DNA from: Axinella damicornis
Lineage: Eukaryota > Porifera > Demospongiae > Axinellida > Axinellidae
NCBI GenBank assembly: GCA_963931865.1
Contig: OZ007505.1
Span: 1,884,577-1,948,576 of the forward strand
Reading direction: 5' to 3'
Length of the DNA: 64,000 nt
Shown: piece by piece, positions 61,901 through 64,000 of the stretch
Layout: the number at the start of each line of letters is the position of its first letter
How positions within the stretch are numbered: position 1 is the stretch's first letter
Translations under genes and position numbers: made by a program
Notes under the pieces: generated by a model
Database searches by the model: none
What the model was told of the DNA's origin: nothing
What the model saw: only the letters and a program-made list of their open reading frames with translations

Positions 61901-64000
61901 GCTTGGACAATTGATCAGAATGGTGCTTGGCATTGATGAATGCTCTCCGAGAGCAGAAATAGCAACATTTGATGAATGTCGCCCTGTGTTCCTGGCCTGC
62001 TGCCTCGATGAAACTGGTATGTTCTCTAAGTCTGTGGAATTGTTGAGTAAGGCCATGCATGTGAATACAATATTACTTGTTAGCGAATTTCCCAGCTCAA
62101 TCTTTTAATAGATAGCACAAAGACAATTTGCTGAAATCAGAGTTGTTATTCAATCTCTGCCTTTGTGATTGGAGTTGCAGGCTACGTACCTACATATGGG
62201 ATTGTACTACAGTAGCAACTACTACAAAGGCTTGGAAATCCAATTAGGCTGGGAAATCTAATTAGGCTGGGGAATCAACTTAGGCCAAGAAGGTTTATCA
62301 GCTCACCTGATTTTTTGATAGAATAATACCCTTTGAGAAGGTTTAACAGTTTGTTAAAGTGGAACCTGTCACCTGTCTATTATGGTTTTACTGCTGGTCC
62401 CATTTGTGCCAATCCAGTAGTACAAAATGACCTGGCTGTATGTGAAAGCCTGGACTGGTTGCTTGGAAACTATTTCTCAGCAACTGGGTATCTTGGCAAC
62501 TAGGTTGCTTGGCAACTGAGGTAGCTAGCATGGCATGTGCACTACTGCAACTTCTTGTAATTGGGCCTGGCATGAATGCATTGTGGTGAAACTCTAGACC
62601 ATTTTGTGCAGCCATTGCAATCAACTACACAAACTCCTCTGGAGCAGAATGACACAAGCACAGTAGTCCTAACACAAGTATAGGCTGGCTGGGCAGACTG
62701 CTTAACTCTTTTCCCAGCCAATGACTGCTTAACTCTTTCTCAGCCGATGCTCATTGTGGAATCTTAATCTTGGGCTACCCAGTACTGACCGAAGCTAGGC
62801 TTTCTATAGCCAAGAACAAGCACAGCCATATGCTGTCACCCAGTGGGTGGCACCAACACAGCTCCCCAAGCACAGCCATATGCTGTCACCCAGTGGGTGG
62901 CACCAACACAGCTCCCCAAGCACAGCCATATGCTGTCACCCAGTGGGTGGCACCAACACAGCTCCCCCTGTCCCACCCTTTCTGCTAGTGCATATTCTAT
63001 TTCCCAACTAGGAAGTGATGGTGAACTTTTACGTCACATAAATGAACCTGTGATCGACCCTTGAGCAGTTGAAACAACACTGCTTTGCTGTGCAACGTCA
63101 GCCATTACCTACTACTGTTTTAGTCAGCACTGGAGTGATTAATATGACAGCTGCCCTGTTGAGTTAACCAAACTCTTTGTGGATATCTGCACCAGTTGTG
63201 TTCTGGTACACTAGGGTGAGGTTATCCAGGGATGAAAATAACTATTTCACAACAGCCTGAACTTTGTCAGACCACAATGTAACTTGACCTGCCACCATTG
63301 AATGTTGATCTAACATTAATTTCTTTGAAGAACATTGCACACAATGCAATTGGTCATGATTGCACAATATTCTAGTCTTATACTGCGTAGGCCTACAAAC
63401 AACGCACCAAAGTGTAGACACAAGAGACCTATAGCTGTCCATATTGTCCACTTCAGCACGTAGACACGTCATAGACTGATGCTCCCGCTCGTATACCCGT
63501 TGCCAGTTGTGGAAAGTCTCCTTTGACACTTGTCTTTTCGATTGCTTCGTTTTCGAGGCGCCGCTCGCGCTTGATCCCACAGCTAACTGTCTTTCGCTTG
63601 CAAGTGCTCGCACGCGCAATAGTCGAAGCCATTTTGATGACTCTGCATTTTCTACACGTGGTGAAAATTGAATTATTGCAGGCGCATGCGCACCTCTTGT
63701 CCGGCCGTAATGACCGATCGTGAAGTGAAATGGATGGCCAAACTAGCTATACGAACGGATTTTGGCCGATGGCCGGCCGTTATTTTCATCCCTGTTATCA
63801 TGCTGTAACAGTTGATGTGTCTTCTTTTCATGCTGGTGGTTCGTTTGTTACATGATATGTACACACAACATGGGTATATTTAACCAATGGCTGTGCCTTA
63901 TATCTACCCACATACATAATGTACTTACATGTATGTATACATGTATATAATGGTGCTTATAATTATCTTTACTGTAGATATTCTGTTCGAAGAACCTACC
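58935..64000 (+). CDS. Fibulin-like secreted protein: NTR-like plus anaphylatoxin-like modules (partial)
   Basis: Exons 58935-59373, 61765-62016 and 63978 onward join in phase 1; the gene runs off the right edge. Signal peptide MASGLALVLLSVLYVSAHT. Residues about 20-140 carry four cysteines and RCGLRLTLGRTYLFS, which resembles the CGL-L-x-GxxYL strand of netrin/TIMP (NTR) domains. Exon 2 encodes anaphylatoxin-like modules: ECCVQDGARRG, then RECCDCCKLGQ...DECRPVFLACC. This matches the CC-CC...C...C...CC pattern of the fibulin-1 N-terminus. Exon 3 begins DILFEEPT. Fibulins are secreted matrix proteins with EGF repeats downstream, which would lie outside this window. ANATO-module identity is fairly secure, the NTR call less so. 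Reading through the 59373 donor would end at a stop at 59393. Confidence 0.65.
59417..59801. mobile_element. MITE with 22-bp perfect terminal arms
   Basis: GATAATTACGTGGATTGG... (22 bp, 59417-59438) recurs inverted at 59780-59801, with looser pairing further in (GCGTTGCGC versus GCGCAAC). The interior contains an 80-bp direct repeat (AAGCACC ... TGCATTAGGCTATTGAGTTTC at about 59505-59575 and 59640-59712). It sits in intron 1 of the fibulin-like gene. Confidence 0.65.
60520..60680. repeat. CAGCTACATATGGAGTC short repeats
   Basis: Three to four copies of GAGCTGGAGCAGCTACAT/GGAGTC motifs (near 60508, 60530, 60548 and 60645). Confidence 0.6.
61577..61662. repeat. 86-bp near-perfect hairpin
   Basis: AAGGTAGCATTATACCTTTA pairs with its exact complement at 61643-61662. 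Inner arms (CCGTTAGGTAC/GTACCCTAAC) surround a CGGGGCCCCG centre. Probably another foldback element; no target duplication identified. Confidence 0.85.
62816..62968. repeat. 51-bp tandem repeat, 3 copies
   Basis: CAAGCACAGCCATATGCTGT ... CCAACACAGCTCCC repeated three times almost without change. Confidence 0.95.
63227..63794. mobile_element. Non-autonomous hAT-like element with captured gene fragment
   Basis: Perfect 16-bp terminal inverted repeats CAGGGATGAAAATAAC (63227-63242 and, inverted, 63779-63794). CAGGG ends are typical of hAT transposons. TTATC occurs at both edges, but a full 8-bp duplication is not clear. It carries a minus-strand zinc-finger gene fragment. It sits in intron 2 of the fibulin-like gene. 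Confidence 0.75.
63242..63608 (-). pseudogene. N-terminal fragment of a ZNF862/hAT-like zinc-finger protein
   Basis: Encodes KRQVSKETFHNWQRVYERE followed by a short acidic stretch and STLWCVVCR. This resembles the N-terminus (basic KRQVSKETF..WQ..YE.E, then LWC.VC) of ZNF862-like proteins derived from hAT transposases. The expected following zinc-finger residues are not recognisable and a stop comes at the element end. No in-frame ATG gives the usual N-terminus; the upstream ATG ATGGCTTCG is in another frame. Probably a broken remnant. Confidence 0.45.

Noticed and set aside
62770..63064. Short plus-strand frames with repeated HMLSPSGWHQHSSP
   Set aside because: Translation of the 51-bp tandem repeat.

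Overview
This is a gene-sparse, intron-rich eukaryotic window. It has GT-AG introns, signal-peptide/Ig/transmembrane proteins, a fibulin-type matrix protein, a heparan-sulfate sulfotransferase and many tiny foldback transposons, so it is animal DNA. The mix of recognisable metazoan enzymes with unfamiliar short receptors, plus many minisatellites and long C/G runs, suggests an early-branching animal, most likely a demosponge. That organism call is inference. All exon models were built by hand from splice sites, reading phase and protein-family resemblance; no transcript or database search was available.

Layout. 1-244: a frame-broken exon fragment (-). 600-8392: a cytochrome P450 of CYP46 type (+, 14 exons, first exon not found). 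9700-10395 (+) and 14410-12809 (-): two cell-surface proteins built from the same CBM6/35-like sandwich domain, one copy with a transmembrane anchor and three copies with a probable GPI anchor. 14580-15290: a cluster of inverted-repeat modules. 15675-16730: an intronless heparan sulfate 3-O-sulfotransferase-like enzyme (+). 18499-17429 (-) and 18679-34353 (+): an ADP-ribosylarginine hydrolase and an SLC35F5-like transporter, head to head over 179 bp. The transporter's introns are swollen with minisatellites. 34354-40384: no supported gene, mostly repeats.

40385-54052 is the most interesting part. It holds three paralogous receptors (IgR1 +, IgR2 -, IgR3 -), each with the same three-exon plan and phase-1 introns: signal peptide exon; one Ig-like domain, a Cys-pair stalk and a transmembrane helix; cytoplasmic tail exon. 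The tails of IgR2 and IgR3 each carry a perfect ITAM (YxxL-x6-YxxL) as the second of two related units whose first unit has lost its second tyrosine. The IgR1 tail lacks a perfect ITAM but has several YxxI/L sites, two of ITIM type. I read this as a small paired-receptor-like immune cluster.

58935-64000+ starts a fibulin-like secreted protein (NTR-like N-terminus, then anaphylatoxin-like cysteine modules) that runs off the right edge. A 568-bp hAT-like element carrying a zinc-finger gene fragment sits in one of its introns.

Across the window a family of very short foldback elements ending in TAGCCTCGTTCCCAG or TAGTCTCGGTCCCAG is flanked repeatedly by perfect or near-perfect 9-bp target duplications, which makes it a well-supported miniature DNA transposon family.
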